Position numbers and translations under genes: made by a program
In this document: one piece after another, positions 1 through 7,280 of the stretch
How the letters are laid out: each line of letters begins with the position of its first letter
Numbering within the stretch: position 1 is the first letter of the stretch
The notes under the pieces: generated by a model
Seen by the model: the letters and a program-made list of their open reading frames with translations, nothing else
Told to the model about the DNA's origin: nothing
Databases searched by the model: none
NCBI GenBank assembly: GCA_947258735.1
Contig: CAMYJJ010000009.1
Location: 1 to 28,718, forward strand
DNA: 28,718 nucleotides
From: Thermodesulfovibrionia bacterium
GTDB taxonomy: Bacteria > Nitrospirota > Thermodesulfovibrionia > UBA6902
Direction: 5' to 3'

Positions 1-12
1 ACAACAAAAACA

Positions 13-38
13 GGGCGACCCACCGGATCGCCCCTACG
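13..38 (-). repeat. REP-like palindrome 1
   Basis: A short hairpin with stem arms GGGCGA (13-18) and TCGCCC (28-33). Read on the minus strand it begins with the GTAGGGGC head shared with the two REP elements to its right. It ends only 18 bp before the first recognisable transposase codon, so it may mark the break at which the transposase lost its 5' part. It could extend past the left edge. Confidence 0.7.
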
Positions 39-56
39 AGGTTATCATCAGGATCT

Positions 57-269
57 TTGGGTGCAATAATTGGACAATTCAAATCGATTGTCACAAAACA
101 AATAAACCAAATCCGCAACACCCCCGGCACACCGGTATGGCAACGAAATTATTACGAACGTATTATCAGAAACGAAATCGAATTAAATAGAATCAGGGAA
201 TACATCCAGAACAATCCCATGCAATGGGACATTGACAAGGAAAATCCGGTGAACATCAAACCGGTGTAG
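57..269 (+). pseudogene. REP-associated tyrosine transposase (RAYT, IS200-like Y1 family), C-terminal remnant
   Basis: About 70 codons match the C-terminal end of RAYT proteins. The recognisable stretches are GAIIGQFKSIVTKQIN, then VWQRNYYERIIRNE, then NRIREYIQNNPMQW. The first codon (57-59) is TTG and is probably internal. The catalytic HUH motif and the nucleophilic tyrosine normally lie upstream and are absent, so the protein cannot be active. A REP hairpin sits directly upstream. The TAG stop (267-269) lies inside the GTAGGGGC head of the next REP, so gene end and repeat are fused. RAYTs are single-copy domesticated transposases that act on REP sequences, which fits the three REPs here. 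This is the only gene-like feature in the window on the plus strand. Confidence 0.8.
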
Positions 270-291
270 GGGCAGGCCCCTGTGCCTGCCC
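266..291 (+). repeat. REP-like palindrome 2
   Basis: The GTAGGGGC head is followed by a 7-bp stem, GGGCAGG (270-276) and CCTGCCC (285-291). It overlaps the stop codon of the RAYT remnant. It is in the opposite orientation to REP 3, and the two could form a REPIN-like inverted pair about 70 bp apart. Confidence 0.75.
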
Positions 292-362
292 TGAAATCCA
301 TGCACCCGATGAAACCAAAATAATTAATATGCCAAATAATACACTCCTACACGTGCAAGCAA

Positions 363-388
363 GGGCACCCGCAGGGGGGTGCCCCTAC
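363..388 (-). repeat. REP-like palindrome 3
   Basis: An 8-bp stem, GGGCACCC (363-370) with GGGTGCCC (377-384), followed by CTAC, so the GTAGGGGC head is on the minus strand. It is the inverted partner of REP 2 and the last repeat before the cytochrome block begins. Confidence 0.75.
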
Positions 389-408
389 AAACGTCAATTG
401 GCAATTGC

Positions 409-444
409 AAAAAAAAGGTGAGACCATTTCAACCGGCCTCACCT
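409..444 (-). terminator. Rho-independent terminator closing the minus-strand block
   Basis: On the minus strand AGGTGAGGCC (444-435) pairs with GGTCTCACCT (425-416) in a 10-bp stem with one G-U pair and a 9-nt loop. The 3' arm runs straight into eight T residues (416-409). It begins 19 nt after the stop of peptide gene 1, so that tiny gene is the last one of the transcription unit. Confidence 0.85.
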
Positions 445-463
445 CAGAAATACTTGCTTCCCA

Positions 464-526
464 TCAACAGGGATGCACCCTCGTTGTTCCTATAACTTTT
501 GGTTTCACATATGTGAGCTTCTTCAT
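464..526 (-). CDS. 20-residue peptide 1, conserved HPC-tailed family
   Basis: A small gene of 20 codons plus TGA encoding MKKLTYVKPKVIGTTRVHPC. A perfect AAGGAGG Shine-Dalgarno (540-534) lies 7 nt before the ATG. It starts 47 nt after the stop of the 236-residue protein and ends 19 nt before a strong terminator. A paralogue at 1474-1536 shares 15 of 20 residues. Seven of the shared residues use different synonymous codons, and three of the five replacements are conservative (L/I, I/V, T/S), which argues strongly for translation. It has no hydrophobic segment. The YxxPxV..G stretch resembles leader motifs of some ribosomally made, modified peptides, and the fixed end is Val-His-Pro-Cys. The function is unknown. 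It could be a modified peptide, a metal- or haem-binding mini-protein, or a translated regulatory leader. Confidence 0.75.
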   Translation of the reverse strand: MKKLTYVKPKVIGTTRVHPC

Positions 527-573
527 CTATATTCCTCCTTGAATGTTAAGTATTACAGCTTCATTAATGTTAA

Positions 574-1284
574 TTAGTCCCTGAATGGATATATTTTAAC
601 TCCCCCGGTCATTTCGCCTGTCTTCACAGTAACGGGATCGGGAACCCTGTAGCCCCTGACAATAAAATAGTATTCGCCGCCCTCCGGGAGCCTGAGTACA
701 AATTTTCCGTCATCATCGGTTTTATTATCCGCTGCGAAAGAGGGTTTTTCCATACCGGGCTTTGTATAAACACGTACAGATTCATTCACAAGGGGCTTCC
801 CGTCATTATCAAGAACCCTGCCTTCGATGCCTGTCCTGCCCTGCGCAGCCCATTCTTTTCTGAATGGTACTGCATCTGAAATGACCCCGATATCAGTTGT
901 CTCGCCCGCCAATACGGTAATTCTTTTTTGCTCAATATCATCTGCTCGAGGATATATTAAATCCCCCACTTTTGGATTTCCCGAGTTGTCAGCGCTTCGC
1001 TTTAATGCCACGATATAATATTCTCCCTCAGGAAGCTCTTTTAAAAACCCCCCGAATTCGTCAGTTCTTTCCCTGAAGTCGGATATCCTCCAGTATTCAA
1101 GTGTAAAAGGTGACGGACCTGTTACTGCATTAAAAAATTTTATAAGCCAGCCATAGGCTGATTCTTCACCCTCAACAGCGATCCTCCCTTTTATATGGCC
1201 GTACCCCGCCTCTTCCGCAGCAGAAAGCCCGATGATAAGAAAGAGAGACAAAGCGATTACAGAACACATCAGATATTTATTCAT
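574..1284 (-). CDS. Secreted protein with two carboxypeptidase-regulatory-like (CarboxypepD_reg) domains
   Basis: 236 residues with a Sec signal peptide at about 1-23 (hydrophobic ALSLFLIIGL, cleavage near SAA). Two beta-sandwich repeats follow. The first covers about 28-140 (GHIKGRIAVEGEES, then GGFLKELPEGEYYIVAL). The second covers about 150-236 (GIEGRVLDNDGKPLVNESV, then DDGKFVLRLPEGGEYYFIVRG). The pattern G.V.D..G.P...V ... D..G.F.L..LPEG.Y is typical of this transthyretin-like fold, which is found in surface and accessory proteins rather than as an enzyme. There are no haem motifs. The ATG follows an AAAGGGGA ribosome site. A terminator separates it from the giant cytochrome upstream, so it needs its own promoter or read-through. 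Peptide gene 1 follows it. It may be a surface or scaffold component. Confidence 0.75.
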   Translation of the reverse strand: MNKYLMCSVIALSLFLIIGLSAAEEAGYGHIKGRIAVEGEESAYGWLIKFFNAVTGPSPFTLEYWRISDFRERTDEFGGFLKELPEGEYYIVALKRSADNSGNPKVGDLIYPRADDIEQKRITVLAGETTDIGVISDAVPFRKEWAAQGRTGIEGRVLDNDGKPLVNESVRVYTKPGMEKPSFAADNKTDDDGKFVLRLPEGGEYYFIVRGYRVPDPVTVKTGEMTGGVKIYPFRD

Positions 1285-1375
1285 ACTTTATATTCCCCTT
1301 TAATCGTGCGTATGTCAAGAGTTTTTTCCTTCATTCTCGGCAGATAAAACAATACATGACTTTAGTAAAAAAGAG

Positions 1376-1408
1376 TATCAGCTGATCCCATTTCGGAATC
1401 AGCTGATA
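1376..1408 (-). terminator. Rho-independent terminator after peptide gene 2
   Basis: The minus-strand arm TATCAGCTGATTCC (1408-1395) pairs with GGGATCAGCTGATA (1389-1376), giving a 14-bp stem with one position that is G-U in minus-strand RNA and C-A in plus-strand RNA. The loop is 5 nt, followed by CTCTTTTTT. A T6 run also follows on the plus side, but the G-U pair favours minus-strand use. It separates the large cytochrome unit from the 236-residue gene. Confidence 0.85.
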
Positions 1409-1473
1409 AGTGTTTTTTGATGTAGCCTGTGTATCGGTATGCCCTGAAGACTCTTTTATTTATAAAAGATGCA

Positions 1474-1536
1474 TCAGCAGGGATGTACAGCTGCCGAACC
1501 AACCACTTTAGGCTTAACATATGTAATCTTCTTCAT
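1474..1536 (-). CDS. 20-residue peptide 2, conserved HPC-tailed family
   Basis: 20 codons plus TGA encoding MKKITYVKPKVVGSAAVHPC, a paralogue of the peptide at 464-526. AAGGAGG (1549-1543) lies 6 nt before the ATG. The gene begins 40 nt after the stop of the 1889-residue cytochrome and is followed about 65 nt later by a strong terminator, the same order as at the other copy. The MKK.TYVKPKV.G start and VHPC end are fixed. The variable part is the three residues before VHPC (TTR against SAA). There is no signal peptide, so any export would need a dedicated route or modification. No maturase gene is present in the window. The function is unknown. Confidence 0.75.
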   Translation of the reverse strand: MKKITYVKPKVVGSAAVHPC

Positions 1537-1576
1537 TCTGCACCTCCTTCATATAAATTGCATTCATTATTCATTC

Positions 1577-4500
1577 CTACCACTGAGTTACGTTATTCCA
1601 TTTCTGGTCAGGCCAGACGGTTTGTGTATCATGGCATGTCGGGTATGCGGGTGTAAAATCACCGCTTGTGCCAGATGAACCAAATATATAGGAACCGCCG
1701 CCATCGTCAGGCCATCCACTCGGAATAGGCTTTTTACCCCATCCGCCACCGCCTGCCGGACCTCTTCCCTGCCCGCCTCCATCTCCATTGTCAAAGGTCT
1801 GCTGACTGAAGCTTCCGCCTGATACGACCTGATCTCTGTGTTTATCATCCAGACAGTTGGTGACTGTCAGGCGTGGCAGGCATCCATTGTGCGGTATATG
1901 GCACTTGGAGCATGAGTATCCGTGCATCAGGTTGTTTGCGTTATTGCCGGTGCTTGAAGCCCAGCCTAACACAGCATCATGTATCCTGTCATAGGTTGCC
2001 CATGTGTTGTCCGTATCAGGGTCTATCTGCGACTTCGCATGACAACTGAGGCATAGACCGCCGAACGTGTTGGCATCCTGCATTATCCTGTCGCCTGCGC
2101 CGGACGCGCCCACATTATAACGAGAAAAGACGTGATGTGTAGCATTCGTAGGTGACCTGAATGTGGTCTGGTCAATGTTAAAGGCGCGTGGAACGGGACT
2201 TCCAATTTCAAACGCATTCTGCCTGTCACCGCCGCCTCGTCGTTCATTAATGATTGTAGGTGGGGTATCCTCTTTATATGGTGATGTAAGCCATGTGCCT
2301 TTCAGAAGAGGTACGCCAAAGGACTGATCAGTAAGCGTCGGACTTACACCGTGCGGGTCATGACATGGCGTACAAAGACCTCCTATGGTACCGCTTGGAG
2401 TCGAAGCCAGAGGACTTGACGCCCCGCCAAAGTGCCCGCCGACAGTACCAAGATTGTCCTTGAACGGATACCTTATCTGCGGCCCTGCTGAGTTTACGCC
2501 CGGCGCCCCTTCCCATCCGATCTTGTCCCAGTAGCTTATGATCCTGTCAGTCGCGTTGTAGGTGCTGTTATACCCCCATGGGAGTGTACCGCCGCCCGCT
2601 GCCGTCATATGGCAGTCAAAGCAGATACCTGCTCCGGCTTTGTGAGCTGTGAGGGTCGATGAGCCGTCAAAATCAACAGGTTTATATGATACAGAGTAAT
2701 TACCCTGTCCGCCTGTTGTATCCTTAAGGATGCCGCCCTTGCCAAGCGGATGGGCTCCGTCATAGCTCGTTGCTATTCCTGTTACGGTCGAGCCATGAGA
2801 GTTGTGGCAGTCAAAACAGAGGACATTCACATTGCTCGTCCTGTCAGGTATCACACCGTCAACCCCGGTCGTGGTATTGAACCCCTGGGCATTATTCCCG
2901 GCATTGCCGTGGGCAGAGTATGCCTTTGTGATATTTTTATCAGCGGTATCGGCATCATTATATTTACCCCATGTGGTCGTGCCGGCCTGTGAGTATCGTG
3001 CGGCTATACTCTCACCGTCCCAAGCATATTGTACCGGTGTCTTTCCATCTCCAAAAGGAGTGGCTGTCTTGCTGTTATCATCATGGCATCCGAGGCAGTG
3101 CGTATTCAGCTTTCCGAATTCCGCCCTCGTCTGTGTAGCTTCATTATACTGAACATTATTACCGGAATACGTGACTGGCCTGGTCGTGGTCCAGTTTGTA
3201 ACGAGGTCCACAACAGCACCGGGTGAGCCCGGGCCGCCATGGTATGCCGTTGCCCTGCCCTGGTCGTCAGACTCCCAGTGGCATGCATAGCAGTGCTGGT
3301 CCGTTAGCGTCACACCCTGGACATGGTGTGAACTGCCGTTAAAGTTATCGGAAATAACGGCCCTGCCGCCTACAGGCAGTGAGTGACAGCTGAGGCATGT
3401 GGCGAACGGCCTGAAGCCCTGATTATGCTTGTGACAGTAGATACAGTCAGTGGTGGTTAATGTCGATTCGTGTGCGCCGATGCCGTCTTCATTATACCGG
3501 TGATATTCTGTTGCATCGTGACAGACTTCGCAGACCGCCTGTGACGTGACGTGGTTGGCAGTGTCGGCAAGGCTGAACCCCGTTGCCGCAGGTGATGTTG
3601 TCCTGTCAAAGGTAACCACCACATCAGGTGAGCCTGAAGAATCCCAGTCAGACCCGTCAGGCGTTGAGATAATGCTCTTAACCCTCTTTATGTTGGCGGC
3701 GTCCTTCATATGGCATGTGTCGCATTCGAATTTTCCGTATTTGCTTGAGGCTGTTACTCCCCAGTCCCCTCCGTGATACTGGTTAAAGAGGTTTGCAGGG
3801 AACCGGGCGCTGTTATGGACCATATAATTCGCAACGGTACTGGTAACAGAAGCGCTCACCGGATTTCTCGGGCCTGCAGCCGCTATATTAACAGGAGAGT
3901 TCAACGTTTCTCCATCAACAGAGGCAAGTTTGGCATTGTGTGTCAGACCTCCGGGGATATCAATGAATGAACTGGCCGCTACGCTGACTGAAGCGTCCGT
4001 AAAGAATGTCGGGTCAAATGAGCCGGTATCACCCGTCTCGGTCCCCAGTGAATAATCAAATGAGGTTGCATCTGCACATGTCGGGGTATCGTTATTGTTT
4101 ATCCTTACGGCATATGTCCTTGATCCGCCGGACGGCACATTAGCCGCTGCGGGGATAAATGTTATAGACGGGTCCTGCCTTGTACAGACCCTGTTGTCCA
4201 CCGTTACCGATACCGTGTCATACACATAATATCCGCATTCATCTTCTACAGCTCTCACTTCAACCGTGACTCCGGTGACAGGCGTTGTGGAACTGCCCGG
4301 ATGCGTTGTGAGAGAATCCCATCCTGTAGCTGCAGGAGTCCATACACCTCCGTCTATTCTGTACTCAACAGGTGTATTCGCATTGATCCGCGTCGAGGTT
4401 ATATTCACCGTTCCTGAGACAAACGAGCTGTCAGGCGGACTGACTATGGACACACTTGAACTGTTGGTATCTGAACATGAGTTCCACGTGAAAGCCCTTG

Positions 4501-7246
4501 AGACAGGGACCGAAGTAACAGGATCTCCGCAGTCAGGGTCGGTTCCCCTTGCATAAAGGGTATATGTGTCAGCAGTCTCCACATAATCACCGCATAGTGA
4601 ACCATTTCCGGTTGTAGCAGGTATTGTGCCTGCAGTCCAGTTAGTACAGGTGGCCTCACCGGCACCGCTCTCATATGTAAGATAGGCTGAGTACCAGAAA
4701 TCAGCGAACGTGCCGCCGTCAGCAGGCCATGTGACCGGATAAGATGTGGATTCGCTAGTGCTTACAGCAGTAGAATTGAAGCGGCCTCTGGCGGTCTGAA
4801 AGTCTCCGCCATCGCCTGAATTTGTAGAATACCGGACGGCAAAATTGGAGTCGTTACCCTTGAACGCTATCCATAATGGTGTGTTCTTGGGTATAGCCGT
4901 ATCAGCACAGGTAAGGGTGAGCCACTGGTTGGTACCATTGCCGGACGTTATGTTCCCGTCACAGAGACGGGTTGCCCCGTCAGGGCCAGTTGAAAGATTT
5001 CCACCGGAATATACCCCCAGCCTGATCTGGGAATTATGAGTATTTCCTACATAAATCGATACACTCTTCAGTATCATGCTGTCCTCATTAGGCGACGTTC
5101 CGCCCATTGCGCGTGCAAAACTCACATTTGTTGTAGTGCCGTTATTTGTCGTATCGCCCCAGTTGACAGGAGTCGGCGCACCTGCAGTTGTGACCTTGTA
5201 TTCAAATGACCCTACATCCCCTGTGGTCTGTAGCAGCTGTTCAGCATCATAGGGGTCTCCATATGCGGTCTGTGAAGCCGGTATAGATATGGTAGAAGGG
5301 TCTTTATCGAGCGTGTCAAATGCCCCGCCATAGTCAGAATCCGTAATAGCGTCAGCTCCGCATGTGGCATCATCACCCTTTGCCTCAAAGTCAACCGTCC
5401 CTGTTGTACAGGTAGTAGGTGTATACGTAGAGCCGTTAGCGACCCATCCGCTCCATAAACCACCGTCCTCACGCCATCTGACATCTATGCCGGTCGCTGT
5501 GCCTGTAGCTGTAATTGTGGTTGGGCCTGTCACCGGGCTTCCAACATTAAGGGACAGTGTTGATGAGTTTGTGCATGAGTTCCACACAAATGTGTCTGAA
5601 TCAGGGGTAAGCGGTGTAAGACATGTATCATCGTCTCCGGTTACCTCAAGCGTAAAGGTCGCGCCGTCTCCCCAACCGGTTGTATCAATGGATGAACATT
5701 GACTGCTTGGACCGTGGCGGACAATTCCAGCGCTGGGCTTTAAGGCAATGAGGGCACCTATCTTGGCAACATCGGTTGAACTTATCGTAACAGTTCCTGT
5801 ACCGGTAGCCCCTGCAGATGATTTTAGAGCATAGGCAAGTGCAACCGCCCTGTCATTACCAACTGAATCATTTCCATCAAATGCCTCGGTAAACGATGCG
5901 GGGTCTGTAGCAGTCCAGGTGCCAGGATTGTGAGTGTAGCCATCGCCTACATGCGAGGTAAAAAGTACCATAGCGTCTGCAACGGTCGTTGTGATAGAGG
6001 TTGCAGTAACTGTCGAATTGGTTGAGCCATCTGTCAGGCCGCTCGATGCGTCAATGGGACTGCCTGACTCTATTACCCCTCTGAATGTCGAAATAGCGCC
6101 GATCATGTCGCCGTCGTTGGTAAAGTTATATGATGCAGGTTCGCTGGCGCCTGCCCGTTTCCAAGCCACGGTTGATCGTGTATCCGGTTGACCGAAATCA
6201 TTATCAGGGTCTTCGACCTGGGTATTGGGAACCACAGCCCAGCCAGCCGGAATGGACGGATATGTGTCGCTGTCTTTTGTAGTGATCACCGCAATCATGA
6301 CGTCATTTACAACAGTACCGGCAGGTTTATTGATCGTAAGAGGACTCCCGGTTGTGCTGGCTACTGGTGAGCTTGCTACATGGCTTATGGTTGACACTGT
6401 ACCCTCGGTGACCTGGTATTTAACATTAGTGACGCCGACAAGACTTACATCCGGAGGACATACATCAACTGAGGCTCCATTTTTGTCAGGTATGGAAGAA
6501 CTTACGGTTATAGTCCCATCCGGTACACATGCCGGGGTCTCTGTTACCTGGAGCTCAAGCGTGTTGCTGTTGCTTGTGCCGAGATACAGCCTGAACTCGT
6601 TACCACCGCCGTTTACTTTTTCGACTTTTAAGGCAAGGTGCGAACCGCTCGGCGCTGTACCTGATAATGATGAAAGATTCGTTGTGTACGTATTGGTGCC
6701 TGACCAGCTTTGCGTAACCTGGCAGCTGCCTGAACAGCCGGTCAAAGGAGAAAACGTACCACCGGTTACATACCCCAGGGTATACCTGAGGTCTGCCCCG
6801 CCGTCTCTATCTTCACCGCGTGCCTGCACACTGATGCCGGTTACGACATAGTCTGCAGGATAGGAGGTGTCCTTGATCATCCACATCATTTCCTGAGGAG
6901 AATTGCCTTTCTCTCTCTGTTCAGTATTAGAACAGTTCGGCAGCGAGGTGGTCATCAGGGTCTCTTTTCTTGTGTCATCAATCTGAGTGCCGCAGCTCTG
7001 GCTCCAGTCTGTTGTAACGCCGCCAACATTTGTGCCACTGTCTTTCTTCCAGTAATAGGTCGCTGCATCAGCATGACCGGTCATTACAACTGTCATTACC
7101 ATTATCATTATGATGACAATTATTGGCATAATCACAACATTTCTATACTTCAATATATAACTTTTTAGCATTGCACTCTCAGGCATACTCTTACTATCGG
7201 TTATCGTCCTGTTCTCCTTTAAACTGTCTATTCTCATTATATGCAT
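1577..7246 (-). CDS. Giant secreted adhesin-like protein with 11-haem cytochrome region
   Basis: 1889 residues. The start is uncertain. ATG at 7246 is the longest reading; ATG at 7171 (residue 26) would give a cleaner Sec signal (MLKSYILKYRNVVIMPIIV, cleaved after HADA). Residues 60-1170 have no haem motif and are Thr/Ser/Gly-rich beta-sandwich-like domains with paired cysteines. One unit occurs at about 553 (FVWNSCTNSS ... WREDGGLW) and again at about 919 (FTWNSCSDTN ... YRIDGGVW). Residues 1175-1785 carry 11 CX2CH motifs (CDTCH, CEVCH, CIYCH, CLSCH, CYACH, CLGCH, CFDCH twice, CTPCH, CLSCH, CSKCH) plus many free histidines for axial ligands. The tail is glycine-rich and ends in WNNVTQW. It starts 34 nt after the 28-haem gene and is followed by peptide gene 2. 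It is probably a cell-surface cytochrome that reaches outward or binds a surface. Confidence 0.9.
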   Translation of the reverse strand: MHIMRIDSLKENRTITDSKSMPESAMLKSYILKYRNVVIMPIIVIIMIMVMTVVMTGHADAATYYWKKDSGTNVGGVTTDWSQSCGTQIDDTRKETLMTTSLPNCSNTEQREKGNSPQEMMWMIKDTSYPADYVVTGISVQARGEDRDGGADLRYTLGYVTGGTFSPLTGCSGSCQVTQSWSGTNTYTTNLSSLSGTAPSGSHLALKVEKVNGGGNEFRLYLGTSNSNTLELQVTETPACVPDGTITVSSSIPDKNGASVDVCPPDVSLVGVTNVKYQVTEGTVSTISHVASSPVASTTGSPLTINKPAGTVVNDVMIAVITTKDSDTYPSIPAGWAVVPNTQVEDPDNDFGQPDTRSTVAWKRAGASEPASYNFTNDGDMIGAISTFRGVIESGSPIDASSGLTDGSTNSTVTATSITTTVADAMVLFTSHVGDGYTHNPGTWTATDPASFTEAFDGNDSVGNDRAVALAYALKSSAGATGTGTVTISSTDVAKIGALIALKPSAGIVRHGPSSQCSSIDTTGWGDGATFTLEVTGDDDTCLTPLTPDSDTFVWNSCTNSSTLSLNVGSPVTGPTTITATGTATGIDVRWREDGGLWSGWVANGSTYTPTTCTTGTVDFEAKGDDATCGADAITDSDYGGAFDTLDKDPSTISIPASQTAYGDPYDAEQLLQTTGDVGSFEYKVTTAGAPTPVNWGDTTNNGTTTNVSFARAMGGTSPNEDSMILKSVSIYVGNTHNSQIRLGVYSGGNLSTGPDGATRLCDGNITSGNGTNQWLTLTCADTAIPKNTPLWIAFKGNDSNFAVRYSTNSGDGGDFQTARGRFNSTAVSTSESTSYPVTWPADGGTFADFWYSAYLTYESGAGEATCTNWTAGTIPATTGNGSLCGDYVETADTYTLYARGTDPDCGDPVTSVPVSRAFTWNSCSDTNSSSVSIVSPPDSSFVSGTVNITSTRINANTPVEYRIDGGVWTPAATGWDSLTTHPGSSTTPVTGVTVEVRAVEDECGYYVYDTVSVTVDNRVCTRQDPSITFIPAAANVPSGGSRTYAVRINNNDTPTCADATSFDYSLGTETGDTGSFDPTFFTDASVSVAASSFIDIPGGLTHNAKLASVDGETLNSPVNIAAAGPRNPVSASVTSTVANYMVHNSARFPANLFNQYHGGDWGVTASSKYGKFECDTCHMKDAANIKRVKSIISTPDGSDWDSSGSPDVVVTFDRTTSPAATGFSLADTANHVTSQAVCEVCHDATEYHRYNEDGIGAHESTLTTTDCIYCHKHNQGFRPFATCLSCHSLPVGGRAVISDNFNGSSHHVQGVTLTDQHCYACHWESDDQGRATAYHGGPGSPGAVVDLVTNWTTTRPVTYSGNNVQYNEATQTRAEFGKLNTHCLGCHDDNSKTATPFGDGKTPVQYAWDGESIAARYSQAGTTTWGKYNDADTADKNITKAYSAHGNAGNNAQGFNTTTGVDGVIPDRTSNVNVLCFDCHNSHGSTVTGIATSYDGAHPLGKGGILKDTTGGQGNYSVSYKPVDFDGSSTLTAHKAGAGICFDCHMTAAGGGTLPWGYNSTYNATDRIISYWDKIGWEGAPGVNSAGPQIRYPFKDNLGTVGGHFGGASSPLASTPSGTIGGLCTPCHDPHGVSPTLTDQSFGVPLLKGTWLTSPYKEDTPPTIINERRGGGDRQNAFEIGSPVPRAFNIDQTTFRSPTNATHHVFSRYNVGASGAGDRIMQDANTFGGLCLSCHAKSQIDPDTDNTWATYDRIHDAVLGWASSTGNNANNLMHGYSCSKCHIPHNGCLPRLTVTNCLDDKHRDQVVSGGSFSQQTFDNGDGGGQGRGPAGGGGWGKKPIPSGWPDDGGGSYIFGSSGTSGDFTPAYPTCHDTQTVWPDQKWNNVTQW

Positions 7247-7280
7247 ACTCTTACAATCTTTTTCTTAGTCAATATCATAA

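Noticed and set aside
409..466. Selenocysteine read-through of the TGA after the Cys codon of peptide 1, using the downstream hairpin as SECIS
   Set aside because: The hairpin is followed by T8 and is better explained as a terminator. The read-through sequences of the two peptides (Trp-Glu-Ala against Cys-Ile-Phe) are not conserved, although both stops are TGA.
1290..1318. TTGACA followed by GAATAT upstream of the 236-residue gene
   Set aside because: The -10 would overlap the ribosome site and put the transcript start at the ATG itself, which conflicts with a Shine-Dalgarno-led start. It may be chance.
1830..1870. CLDDKH segment in the giant cytochrome as a twelfth haem site
   Set aside because: It lacks the second cysteine needed for c-type attachment. 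The PTCH near the C-terminus also lacks a cysteine at the right distance.
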